Both the position numbers and the translations under genes were made by a program. From the NCBI GenBank assembly GCA_025966225.1, contig JAOPVI010000151.1:1-37189 (forward strand): a stretch of DNA of 37,189 nucleotides, in the 5' to 3' direction. A model generated the notes under the pieces. It saw nothing but the letters and a program-made list of their open reading frames with translations. It ran no database searches and was not told where the DNA came from. Source of the DNA: Mycobacterium sp. (GTDB lineage Bacteria > Actinomycetota > Actinomycetes > Mycobacteriales > Mycobacteriaceae). Below, in pieces: positions 7,896 to 15,017 of this stretch (position 1 is the stretch's first letter; each line of letters begins with the position of its first letter).

Positions 7896-9254
7896 TCAGC
7901 TGGTCAGCCCGAGCTTGACCGCGTTGCCGAAGTTGTCATCGACGAGCACCACCTGTTTACCCGCGCTGTCGAGCAGGGCAGCCCCGACCGACGCCCGGTA
8001 GCCGCTGGCGCAGTGCACCCAGATCTGCTCGCCGTCCAGGTCCGACAGTCGGTCGAGTAGTTCGTGCACGGGGATGTTCACGGCGCCCGTCACGTGTTCA
8101 GTGGAGAACTCGTCGGCCCTGCGCACGTCGAGCACGCGCAGGCCGACTCGGTCCTGCTGCCGCGCGAGCGCCGCGAAGTCGGCCACCGGATAGCTGGCCA
8201 GTTCGTCGAATCCGCTCCATCGGTCCTGGGCGATGGCCGCGGAGCCGCCGACGTCGTCGATGCCGATGCGAACGAGTTCGCGGATGGCATCGGCGATTTG
8301 GTCCTCGTCGTCCCCGATCAGCGTGAGCGGTGAGCCCCCTCGGTACAGCCAGCCGAGATAGGTGACGAACGAGTCGGACAATTCGAAGCCAAGGCTGCCG
8401 CGTAAGTGGCCGGCCGCGAAGGCTTTCCGATTCCGCAGATCCACCACCCATTCGCCGGCCTCGATGCGACGGCGTAGCTCGTCGGTGTCCACGGGTTCGG
8501 GCACGGACAGGTCGACGTCGGCAGGTCCGTCGGCGTTGATGTCCGCCATGTGTGCGTAGTACGCCGGGTATTTGGAGAGGTTGGCCAGCAGTTCGTCCAC
8601 GAACTGTTGCTCGTCCTGTGTCAGCGCAGGATTGGAGTCGCGCTGCTCGTCGATCGTCGAGGAGTCCCGGCCCGCACTTCCGGCCGCGCAGAAGCTGCCA
8701 AATCCGTGAGTCGGGAACAGTGCGGCCGCACCGGGCACCTCGTCAGCAAGCCGACGCACGGAACGGTACTGCGCAACGGTGAGCGAGTGCGTGTGCTCGG
8801 GTCCGACGAGATCGGTGCGGCCCGTCGCGTCGAACAGCATCGACCCGCCGGAGAACACGCCAACGGTCCGGCCGTCGCCATCGGAGAGCGCGTAGCTGGT
8901 GTGGTGCTCGGTGTGCCCGGGAGTGTGAAGGGCACGAAGCGTGAACGCTCCCGCATCGATGACGTCGCCGTCGCGGACCCGTCGCGCCGGGTAGCCCAGT
9001 TCGTCACCCTCGGGTACCACGTACTCGGCCCCGGTCGTTCGCGAAAGGGCTAGTCCGCCCGAGACGTAGTCGTTGTGCAAATGAGTCTCGAGTACGTGGG
9101 TGATGCTGGCGTCGAGTTCGGTCGCGAGGTCGAGCACCCGATCGATGTCGCGCTGCGGGTCGATGACGACGGCGACGCCTCTGCTTGAAACGACATAGCT
9201 GCGGTCACCCAGTCCTGAGGTCTCGATGACGGCGACCTCGACAGCCTGGGTCAC
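7896..9254 (-). CDS. Metallo-beta-lactamase / rhodanese / rhodanese protein (CstB-like persulfide enzyme)
   Basis: 452 residues from GTG 9254, which has GGGAG 10 nt upstream; a longer frame to 9413 lacks support. Residues 1-235 are a metallo-beta-lactamase domain like ETHE1, with metal ligands in THLHNDY (His58, His60, Asp62), HTPGHTEHH and the late H in PTHGFGSF. Then comes a rhodanese fold whose catalytic Cys is missing (VVDLRNRKAFAAGHLRG ... LTLIGDDED). A second, intact rhodanese follows with HCASGYRAS, Cys415. This order is that of CstB, which oxidises persulfides and transfers sulfane sulfur to sulfite. It is divergent from the 163-aa gene and faces the rhodanese/FAD genes tail to tail. 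Confidence 0.9.
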   Translation of the reverse strand: MTQAVEVAVIETSGLGDRSYVVSSRGVAVVIDPQRDIDRVLDLATELDASITHVLETHLHNDYVSGGLALSRTTGAEYVVPEGDELGYPARRVRDGDVIDAGAFTLRALHTPGHTEHHTSYALSDGDGRTVGVFSGGSMLFDATGRTDLVGPEHTHSLTVAQYRSVRRLADEVPGAAALFPTHGFGSFCAAGSAGRDSSTIDEQRDSNPALTQDEQQFVDELLANLSKYPAYYAHMADINADGPADVDLSVPEPVDTDELRRRIEAGEWVVDLRNRKAFAAGHLRGSLGFELSDSFVTYLGWLYRGGSPLTLIGDDEDQIADAIRELVRIGIDDVGGSAAIAQDRWSGFDELASYPVADFAALARQQDRVGLRVLDVRRADEFSTEHVTGAVNIPVHELLDRLSDLDGEQIWVHCASGYRASVGAALLDSAGKQVVLVDDNFGNAVKLGLTS

Positions 9255-9580
9255 GTTGACACCACTCCCGCCTGATTCTGGGGTTTTTTCATGTCGGACC
9301 GGGTACCCCAGTTCGTCGTTGCTTACCCAGGCCCGTCGGGGCGCGCCCGCCGAATGGCCCGGCCAGCACCTCATTGTCCAGCCTCTTCGCCGTGCCGTCT
9401 GGTTTGCACTCACGCAGATCGGAAGCCACTAGTTAAGAATCCCACCGATCCCATCCCTGCCGGCGAGATGAGTCGATGGGCATCATCGATACCGATCAAT
9501 GACCTTGAAGATCATTGCTGCGCAGGTTCTTTCATGGTTCGGTGCGCCAGCTGGGAGCGCGACGACGAAGGAGGGCCTCG
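9255..9580. other. Divergent intergenic region, 326 bp
   Basis: This holds the leaders of the CstB-like gene (minus) and of the 163-aa gene (plus). I see an inverted repeat CAATGA-9 nt-TCATTG at 9497-9517 and a short ORF with adjacent Cys codons (listed separately). A near-copy of a 17-nt stretch from inside the CstB-like gene (gggtaccccagttcgtc at about 9301, compared with gggtagcccagttcgtc near 8990) is also present. No complete conserved gene is visible. Confidence 0.5.
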
Positions 9581-9608
9581 GTGTCTGAACGCGCTGAACG
9601 ACCGGTGA
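9468..9608 (+). other. Short ORF with adjacent Cys codons (candidate leader)
   Basis: ATG 9468 opens a 46-codon frame with TGC-TGC at 9516-9521 (residues 17-18, in D-H-C-C-A-G) and two more Cys codons. It ends at 9606-9608, past the GTG start of the next gene, which it overlaps out of frame. Adjacent Cys codons ahead of a gene in a sulfur locus recall mycobacterial cysteine attenuators. However, the ATG is not clearly leaderless and the overlap differs from described cases. Confidence 0.25.
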
Positions 9609-10072
9609 ACTTGGGCTGGACCCACGTGTTCGAGGCCTCCGCCGGCTTCGGCTATTACGCGCCGCTCGGCGCCCGGCTCTTGGCGTGGCTCCAGCCCGGA
9701 CGCTTCGACCGGCTGGTGGCGGAAAACGAGCTGCTTCCCCTCAGTCATGCGGTGACTGCGCACGCGCAGCGAATAATCTCGGTGTCCGAGCGGCAAGCGA
9801 TTGCCCGGACACTGCGCAGGAGCGTCCGGGAGGCGCACGGGATGACTGCGAACAGCGCGCTGACTGCGCGAGTCCGCATACACGAGGCCAACGTTCGCGC
9901 CGCAGGGGTCTTGATCGACGCGCTTGGGCTGCGCCTGGACTCGCCGTATCCGATCAAACCGCATGGCATGGCTCACCTGCGCCTGCTGCTCTCCGATGGC
10001 GCCGGACCCTTCTATCAGTTCGGCAGGGGCGACCTCTCCGAACGGCTTGGGGCGGCACTCGCGAAGCTGTGA
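9581..10072 (+). CDS. Conserved-looking protein of unknown function, 163 aa
   Basis: Start GTG 9581 follows AAGGAGG with 6-nt spacing, a strong site; the ATG at 9515 is rejected. It is a soluble protein without signal peptide or membrane segment. It opens with NLGWTHVFEASAGFGYYAPLGARLLAWL, has a basic helical middle (ERQAIARTLRRSVREAHG) and ends with FYQFGRGDLSERLGAALAKL. There are no Cys residues and no motif I can assign. It stands between the CstB-like gene (divergent) and the Sbp/SulP pair (same strand, 125 bp downstream, with its own -10-like site), so it is probably part of the sulfur block. Confidence 0.65.
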   Translation: MSERAERPVNLGWTHVFEASAGFGYYAPLGARLLAWLQPGRFDRLVAENELLPLSHAVTAHAQRIISVSERQAIARTLRRSVREAHGMTANSALTARVRIHEANVRAAGVLIDALGLRLDSPYPIKPHGMAHLRLLLSDGAGPFYQFGRGDLSERLGAALAKL

Positions 10073-10096
10073 CGCAAACGCCATCTGAACGGGCGG

Positions 10097-10102
10097 TATA
10101 AA
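10097..10102 (+). promoter_or_regulatory. Candidate -10 element before the Sbp gene
   Basis: TATAAA(T) in a GC-rich leader, about 95 bp before the Sbp start. No convincing -35 hexamer stands at 16-19 bp, as is common in mycobacteria. Transcription would begin near 10110 and give a leader of about 88 nt containing a 10-codon ORF (10128-10160) ending Ser-Cys-Val-stop. Confidence 0.35.
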
Positions 10103-10197
10103 TCAGGCCGATTTTCGAGGCTGTCGGATGCTCATTGGCTCGCTAAGGTCATGCGTCTGATGCGCTGTGGCGCAATCGAATGGCAAGGAGCTCAACG

Positions 10198-11304
10198 ATG
10201 GCCGACACACCGGAGCGACCGTCGAAACGCTGGAAGCTCGGATCGGGGGTTCCCTGGCTCAGCGTGGTCGGCGTCGTGGCGATCGTGCTCGCCGGGCTCC
10301 TCATCACGGTGAAGAACCTGCCCGACGATGCCCCGAACCAGCTTCTCAACGTGTCCTACGATCCGACGCGGGAGGTCTACGCCGCGCTCGACAAGGCGTT
10401 CGCCGAGCAGCAGCGCAGGCAGACCGGGACCGCGCTGGACGTCAAGCAGTCGCATGGCGGCTCGGGTCGGCAGGCGCGCAGCGTCGTCGACGGGACCCAG
10501 CAGGCGAACGTCGTGTCGCTGGCCCTGATCAGCGACGTCGACACGCTGAGCAAGCGCGGACTGATCGCCCCCGACTGGCAGAAGAGGTTGCCCAACAATT
10601 CGGTGCCGTACACGTCGACCATCGTGTTCGTCGTCCGCAAGGGCAACGCCAAGGGCATTCACGACTGGCCCGATTTGGTCAAGGATCGCGTCGCCGTCGT
10701 CACTCCGGATCCACGCACGTCGGGTAACGGGCAGCTGAGCTTTCTCGCCGCGTGGGGTTCCGTCACCACTCGGGGCGGCACGCCAGCCCAGGCGCTCGAC
10801 TACCTCAAGTCGCTCTATCGACACGTCGCGGTCTTCGACGCGGGCGCCCGCAGTTCGTCCGCCAGCTTCGCCACTCAGCAGCTCGGGGACGTCCACCTGA
10901 CATGGGAGAACGAGGCGTTGCGCGAGGTGGCCGACAGCAAGGGTGAACTCGAGCTCGTCTACCCGCCGGTCAGCATCAACGCCGAGCCTGCCGTCGCCTG
11001 GGTCGACGCAAACGACAAGGACCCAAAGACCGCGGCGAATGCCAAGGCATATCTCGAATACCTGTTCACCGACCCCGCGCAGGAACTGTTCGCCCAGTAC
11101 GGGTATCGGCCGGTGAATCCCGCGATCCTCGCAAAGCACGCCGACCGGCTGCCGAACATCAGCCTGTTCCCGGTCAGCGCGATCGCGAAGGACTGGAACG
11201 ACGCCAAGGGCAGGTTCTTCGGTGACAACGGCATCTACGACCTCGTTTCGGCGTCGGCTCCCGCAGTCCCCGGGCGCGTCGTCCCCAACGCAGTAGGGAG
11301 CTGA
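10198..11304 (+). CDS. Sulfate-binding protein, Sbp/CysP family, membrane-anchored
   Basis: 368 residues from ATG 10198 (AAGGAG 8 nt upstream). Residues 18-38 are one hydrophobic segment ([19 protein letters not shown]) with no Cys lipobox, so the protein is probably held in the membrane by an uncleaved anchor, with the binding domain outside. The mature part begins [13 protein letters not shown], the hallmark of Sbp/CysP sulfate and thiosulfate binding proteins. It continues with [44 protein letters not shown] and FAQYGYRPV, all typical of the family. It is closer to the proteobacterial Sbp pattern than to SubI at 31199. A SulP permease follows after 5 bp; no CysT/W/A genes are adjacent. Confidence 0.92.
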   Translation: MADTPERPSKRWKLGSGVPWLSVVGVVAIVLAGLLITVKNLPDDAPNQLLNVSYDPTREVYAALDKAFAEQQRRQTGTALDVKQSHGGSGRQARSVVDGTQQANVVSLALISDVDTLSKRGLIAPDWQKRLPNNSVPYTSTIVFVVRKGNAKGIHDWPDLVKDRVAVVTPDPRTSGNGQLSFLAAWGSVTTRGGTPAQALDYLKSLYRHVAVFDAGARSSSASFATQQLGDVHLTWENEALREVADSKGELELVYPPVSINAEPAVAWVDANDKDPKTAANAKAYLEYLFTDPAQELFAQYGYRPVNPAILAKHADRLPNISLFPVSAIAKDWNDAKGRFFGDNGIYDLVSASAPAVPGRVVPNAVGS

Positions 11305-11309
11305 ACGTC

Positions 11310-13085
11310 ATGGCCGTGAGGTACTCCTGGGGCACCGGACGGCGCGATCTGGTCGCAGGCCTCACCGTCGCCGCCGTCGCACTGCCGCAGGGCATCGCCT
11401 ATGCACTCATCGCGGGTGTCGATCCGAAGTTCGGGGTCTACTCGGCGATCGTCGTGACGGCGATCGCCTCGGTCTTCGGTTCGTCGGCGCACCTCATCAA
11501 CGGACCCACCAGCGCGATCTCACTTCTCGTCTTCAGTTCGCTGGCGTTCATCGATCCGGAGAATCGGACCGTCCTGTTCGAGTCGCTGTTCGTGCTCGGC
11601 GTTCTGGTCGGCGTGATCCAGATCCTCATCGCCGTCTTCAAACTCGGTGACCTGACTCGATATATCTCGGAATCGGTCATCATCGGATTCATGTTGGCGG
11701 CGGCCTTCCTGCTCGCCATCGGGCAGATCGGCAACGCCCTCGGGGTGAAGGACAAGGGCAACGGCAGCATGCAGGTGCTGCACCGGCTGTACCTCACCCT
11801 GTTCCACGGGGACGCCATCAACTATCGGGCGGTGATCCTGAGCGTGACGGCCGTGGTCGTGGCCGTCCTCGCGCGCAGACTGGTCCAGCGCTTCGGCTGG
11901 CCGCAGCTCGATCTGTTGACCGTCCTGGTCGTCGCCTCACTCATCGCATTCCTGGCGGGCTGGTCGATCCCAGGCACCGACGGCAAGTCGGCGGTCTCCG
12001 TTGCCGCGAAGGTCCCGCAGAGCCTGCCAACGCCGCACATCCCGACGATCGACCTCGGTACGCTCGCCCAGCTGTCTCAGGGCGCGTTGGCGATCGCCTT
12101 CATCGGCCTGATCGAGGCGCTGTCGATCGCGAAAGCCATTGCGCACCAGTCGCAGCAGAAGATCGACTACAACAGGCAGATCCTGGCCGAGGGCCTGGCC
12201 AACCTGACCGGTGGCTTCTTCCAGAGCCTGCCGGGTTCGGGTTCGCTGTCGCGGTCGGCGATCAACTTCCAGGCCGGTGCGGCGACCCGCTTCTCCGGCA
12301 TCGTCGCCGCGGCGACGGTGGCGGTGGCGCTCCTGTTGTTCGCGCCACTGCTGCACTACATTCCGCAGGCGGCGTTGGCGGGTCTGCTGCTCGTCACCGC
12401 GGTGCGGCTCGTCGACTTCAAGCGCCTGATCGCGACGGTGAAGGCGTCGCGTTACGACGCCGGACTCGTCACGGTCACCGCCCTGACCGGCGTGCTGATC
12501 GATCTCGACAAGGCGGTGCTGCTCGGCATCGCGCTGTCGATTCTGCTGTTCGTACCGCGGGCCGCGAAGCTCAAGGCCGCCGAACTGGTCGTCACGCCCG
12601 AGGGGGTGGTACGCGAGCGGCTGGCTGGCGACCCCGTCGACCCGGTCACGGTCATCTACGACCTCGAAGGCGAATTCTTCTTCGGCGCTGCGCCCGAACT
12701 CGACCGCTACTTCGATGCGCTGAGAGCACGAATACACACGGACGGAATCGAATTCGTCATTCTGCGGCTGAAGCGGGTCCGCGACCCCGACGCCGTATGC
12801 ATCGAGCGATTGGAGCAGTTCCTCCACGAGGAGAACGCCAAGGATCGAAACGGCAAGCCGGTGACGATCCTGCTTGCCGGCGTCCGACCGGACACGCTCA
12901 AGGTGCTGACGAACGTTGGCTTCGAAGCCTGGTTCCCACCGGACCAGGTCTTTCCCGAGGAATCAGAGGAGTACTCGGCGACCCTCAAGGCCGTGCGTTA
13001 CGCGCAGGCGAGGCGCTCCCCCGAACAACCAGATGCGGAGCCTGCCGAGGCCGCCTTCGACCCGAAACTGTACTACCTCGTTTGA
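11310..13085 (+). CDS. SulP family sulfate permease with STAS domain
   Basis: 591 residues. The membrane part (about residues 10-420) carries the SulP signature near the start: DLVAGLTVAAVALPQGIAYA, then G-x-D-P-K-F-G-V-Y-S-A-I, then NGPTSAISLLV. Later comes FFQSLPGSGSLSRSAINFQAGAAT, the family's conserved S-R-S-A-x-N. From about residue 440 to 555 there is a cytoplasmic STAS domain (VTVIYDLEGEFFFGAAPELDR ... VILRLKRVRDPDA). SulP proteins import sulfate or other anions, including bicarbonate. Pairing with a sulfate-binding protein 5 bp upstream argues for sulfate here. SulP carriers are not known to need a binding protein, so the pairing is unusual. Confidence 0.92.
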   Translation: MAVRYSWGTGRRDLVAGLTVAAVALPQGIAYALIAGVDPKFGVYSAIVVTAIASVFGSSAHLINGPTSAISLLVFSSLAFIDPENRTVLFESLFVLGVLVGVIQILIAVFKLGDLTRYISESVIIGFMLAAAFLLAIGQIGNALGVKDKGNGSMQVLHRLYLTLFHGDAINYRAVILSVTAVVVAVLARRLVQRFGWPQLDLLTVLVVASLIAFLAGWSIPGTDGKSAVSVAAKVPQSLPTPHIPTIDLGTLAQLSQGALAIAFIGLIEALSIAKAIAHQSQQKIDYNRQILAEGLANLTGGFFQSLPGSGSLSRSAINFQAGAATRFSGIVAAATVAVALLLFAPLLHYIPQAALAGLLLVTAVRLVDFKRLIATVKASRYDAGLVTVTALTGVLIDLDKAVLLGIALSILLFVPRAAKLKAAELVVTPEGVVRERLAGDPVDPVTVIYDLEGEFFFGAAPELDRYFDALRARIHTDGIEFVILRLKRVRDPDAVCIERLEQFLHEENAKDRNGKPVTILLAGVRPDTLKVLTNVGFEAWFPPDQVFPEESEEYSATLKAVRYAQARRSPEQPDAEPAEAAFDPKLYYLV

Positions 13086-13129
13086 GGTTGCGTGCGGTGC
13101 GCCCGCCACGGGCGCGGACGCTAGCTTGG

Positions 13130-13297
13130 ATGGGCATGTCTACGTACTTGGCTGACGGATTGTTCACAGGCGCGGGCCAAGGATCGCGCCAGCTCATCGA
13201 GTTGCTCGTTGCGTTCGGGCTGACCGCGCTGGTGGGGCTCGAGCGCGAGACTAGGGGCAAGAGTGCCGGACTGCGCACACAGCGCAGCCGATCCTGA
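13130..13297 (+). pseudogene. MgtC/SapB-type protein, N-terminal remnant
   Basis: A 55-codon frame contains QLIELLVAFGLTALVGLERE and then TRGKSAGLRTQ, the N-terminal signature of MgtC/SapB-family membrane proteins (G-x-E-R-E-x-x-G-x-x-A-G-L-R-T). Just after R-T the similarity stops and the frame ends in RSRS-stop; the remaining membrane helices are absent. The break joins directly to the tail of a luciferase-like gene on the other strand, which suggests a deletion or rearrangement joint near 13285-13300. Confidence 0.6.
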
Positions 13298-13300
13298 TGG

Positions 13301-13483
13301 TCACGAGCTAATGAGCGACAGCGAGTGGAGAAACTGCCTGGTCCGGGAACGTGCCTCGGCGTCGCCATGGGGTGAGGCGACGAACTCCGTTACCCCGACG
13401 TCGGCGAAGCGCTGCAGTCGCGCGGCGGTCGAATCACCGGGAGCGCAACCCTCGGATGGAATTGCCCGCGCCGGTAAGACTTT
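13301..13483 (-). pseudogene. Luciferase-like monooxygenase, C-terminal remnant
   Basis: On the minus strand a frame open from 13483 ends in TGA at 13301. It contains the stretch RLQRFADVGVTEFVASPHGD followed by EARSRTRQFLHSLS, the way F420- or FMN-dependent luciferase-like monooxygenases end (R-L-x-x-Y/F-x-x-x-G-x-x-x-F ... T-x-x-F-L-x-x-L). The barrel core is missing and the start would overlap the promoter of the arylsulfotransferase gene. It is one of several pieces of gene debris in the block. Confidence 0.5.
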
Positions 13484-13487
13484 TCAC

Positions 13488-14768
13488 ATGGCCTTCATTC
13501 AGTTCAGCGGTGTGACGTACCACGACCCCAGTCGGGTCGACGAAAGTTACGTGCTCTACAGCGCTGCCGACGGCGTGACGCGCCTGATCGATCTCGATGG
13601 CGCGGTCCGCAACGAGTGGCCCTTTCCCGGTGTGCCGGCCCGGATAATCGACCCGGCATTGAACGGCGGGCGCATCGGCGACGTCGGGGTTCAACTCTCC
13701 CAGTTGGATGGCTCACCCGGAGGCATCTACGGCAACCGGACCATCGGGCAACTTTCGTGGACGGGGGAGAAGCTCTGGGAGTGGGGGACCGAAGCACCTG
13801 GCGGCGCGGCGCGCCAGAACCACGACTGGGAACTGCTCGCCAACGGCAATCGACTAGTGCTCGTCACGATCCCGCGGGAAGTGCCCGAGCTCGGTCCCCA
13901 CGTCGTCGGAGACCAGGGCATCTACGAGGTCGCGCCGGACGGAGCGATCGTGTGGCAGTGGAGCGCAGGCGATCACCTCTCCGAGTTTGGTTTCAGCGCT
14001 GAGGGTTTCGACTATCTACGCCGCTCCGTTGCACGTCGGCCCGATGACGTCTGGGGCTATCTCGAGCTCAACAGTGCCAAGACCCTTGGCCCAAACCGTT
14101 GGCACCGCGAAGCCCCGGGAACGGTCTTTCAGCCCGACAACATCCTGATTAGCTCACGCAAGGCCAACGTCATCGCTCTCATCGACAAGCCTTCTGGGCG
14201 AATCGTGTGGCGACTCGGTCCGTACTTCGACGCCGATCCCGGGGCCGAGCATCAGCGGATCAACGGCCATGGCCTGCCGCGGCCCCTCGACCAGATCTCC
14301 GGGCAACACAACCCGCACATGATCGCCGACGAGCTTCCCGGCGCAGGCAACCTCCTGGTGTTCGACAACCAGGGTGGCGCCGGATACCCGCCGGCCCCAA
14401 TGGGCATCTACGCGGGCTCGCGCGTATTGGAGATCGACCCGTCCACTGAACAGATCATCTGGCAATACACCGCAGAGGATTCGGGCCGGCCGCCATGGAC
14501 GTTCTTCAGCTCGTTCGTCAGCAACGCTCAGCGGCTACCGAACGGGAACACGCTCATCACAGAGGGCATGCACGGCCGCATCTTCCAGGTCACCGCGTCC
14601 GGGCGGGTGGTGTGGGAATACCTCACGCCGTACGAGGATTGCGCGGTCGCAGGCGAACCCGAGGTAAAGGTACCGACCGTTGACGGAGTGGACCGCGCAT
14701 CGCTGACCCGGATGATCTACCGGGCACAGGCGGTGCCGTTGGATTGGGTCCCGGCCGACGCACGGTAG
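13488..14768 (+). CDS. Arylsulfotransferase-like protein (ASST superfamily)
   Basis: 426 residues from ATG 13488; the frame is open further upstream but that part is antisense to the luciferase remnant and carries no domain. The protein is built of repeated W-E-W / W-x-W beta-propeller blades (GEKLWEWGTEAPGG, GAIVWQWSAGDH, GRIVWRLGPYFD, EQIIWQYTAED, GRVVWEYLTPY). It has histidines in the family's places (QNHDWELLANGN, QHNPHMIAD, NGHGLPRP). ASST enzymes move a sulfuryl group from aryl sulfates to phenols via a sulfohistidine, without PAPS. No signal peptide is seen, unlike the periplasmic enterobacterial enzymes, so it is probably cytoplasmic or non-classically exported. Gene order links it to sulfonate uptake. 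Confidence 0.8.
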   Translation: MAFIQFSGVTYHDPSRVDESYVLYSAADGVTRLIDLDGAVRNEWPFPGVPARIIDPALNGGRIGDVGVQLSQLDGSPGGIYGNRTIGQLSWTGEKLWEWGTEAPGGAARQNHDWELLANGNRLVLVTIPREVPELGPHVVGDQGIYEVAPDGAIVWQWSAGDHLSEFGFSAEGFDYLRRSVARRPDDVWGYLELNSAKTLGPNRWHREAPGTVFQPDNILISSRKANVIALIDKPSGRIVWRLGPYFDADPGAEHQRINGHGLPRPLDQISGQHNPHMIADELPGAGNLLVFDNQGGAGYPPAPMGIYAGSRVLEIDPSTEQIIWQYTAEDSGRPPWTFFSSFVSNAQRLPNGNTLITEGMHGRIFQVTASGRVVWEYLTPYEDCAVAGEPEVKVPTVDGVDRASLTRMIYRAQAVPLDWVPADAR

Positions 14769-14772
14769 TGGG

Positions 14773-14955
14773 GTGGACACCGACTTGGAAGAGTTGGAAT
14801 CAGCGCACACCAAAGCTGCTTCTCGCCCACGGTTGGATCAAGCCTGGGCGGACGGCAAGTCCGCAGTCGACTCGCAGACAAAGAATCCCGCCGATTTCAT
14901 AGCTCCGCCAGAGCCGATTGATGCGTCATGGTATCGGGAGTTTCGAAAAGCGTGA
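14773..14955 (+). CDS. Small acidic protein following the arylsulfotransferase gene
   Basis: 60 residues from GTG 14773, 4 bp after the arylsulfotransferase stop. The sequence is hydrophilic with an acidic start (DTDLEELESAHTKAA) and a Pro/Trp-containing end (PPEPIDASWYREFRKA). I recognise no family. Its stop overlaps a GTG at 14952 that opens another tiny ORF, which in turn overlaps ssuC; that tight chaining supports translation of this ORF. It may be an accessory peptide of the arylsulfotransferase or of the transporter. Confidence 0.45.
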   Translation: MDTDLEELESAHTKAASRPRLDQAWADGKSAVDSQTKNPADFIAPPEPIDASWYREFRKA

Positions 14956-15017
14956 GTCTTGTGACAGCGCAGCCCCAATGGCCGTTCGAATGGGACCGAC
15001 TGGAGATGCACCGATGA
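14952..15017 (+). CDS. 21-codon ORF chained between the 60-aa ORF and ssuC
   Basis: GTG 14952 overlaps the previous stop as GTGA. The ORF (ending PQWPFEWDRLEMHR) stops at TGA 15015-15017, overlapping the ssuC ATG as ATGA. Both junctions are of the kind that gives translational coupling in actinobacteria. It is rich in Trp and Glu and has no Cys. It could be a coupling leader for ssuC or a remnant of a larger gene. Confidence 0.35.
   Translation: MSLVTAQPQWPFEWDRLEMHR

Noticed and set aside
9285..9300. GGGGTTTTTT as an intrinsic terminator
   Set aside because: The T-run is not preceded by a stable GC-rich hairpin, and it lies in a divergent promoter region where no plus-strand transcript ends.
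9255..9413. N-terminal extension of the CstB-like protein
   Set aside because: No known homologous architecture needs it, its composition is odd (Arg-rich), and a GTG with GGGAG exists at 9254.
13263..13487. N-terminal extension of the arylsulfotransferase gene
   Set aside because: This stretch is antisense to the luciferase-like remnant and carries no domain; ATG 13488 begins the conserved part.
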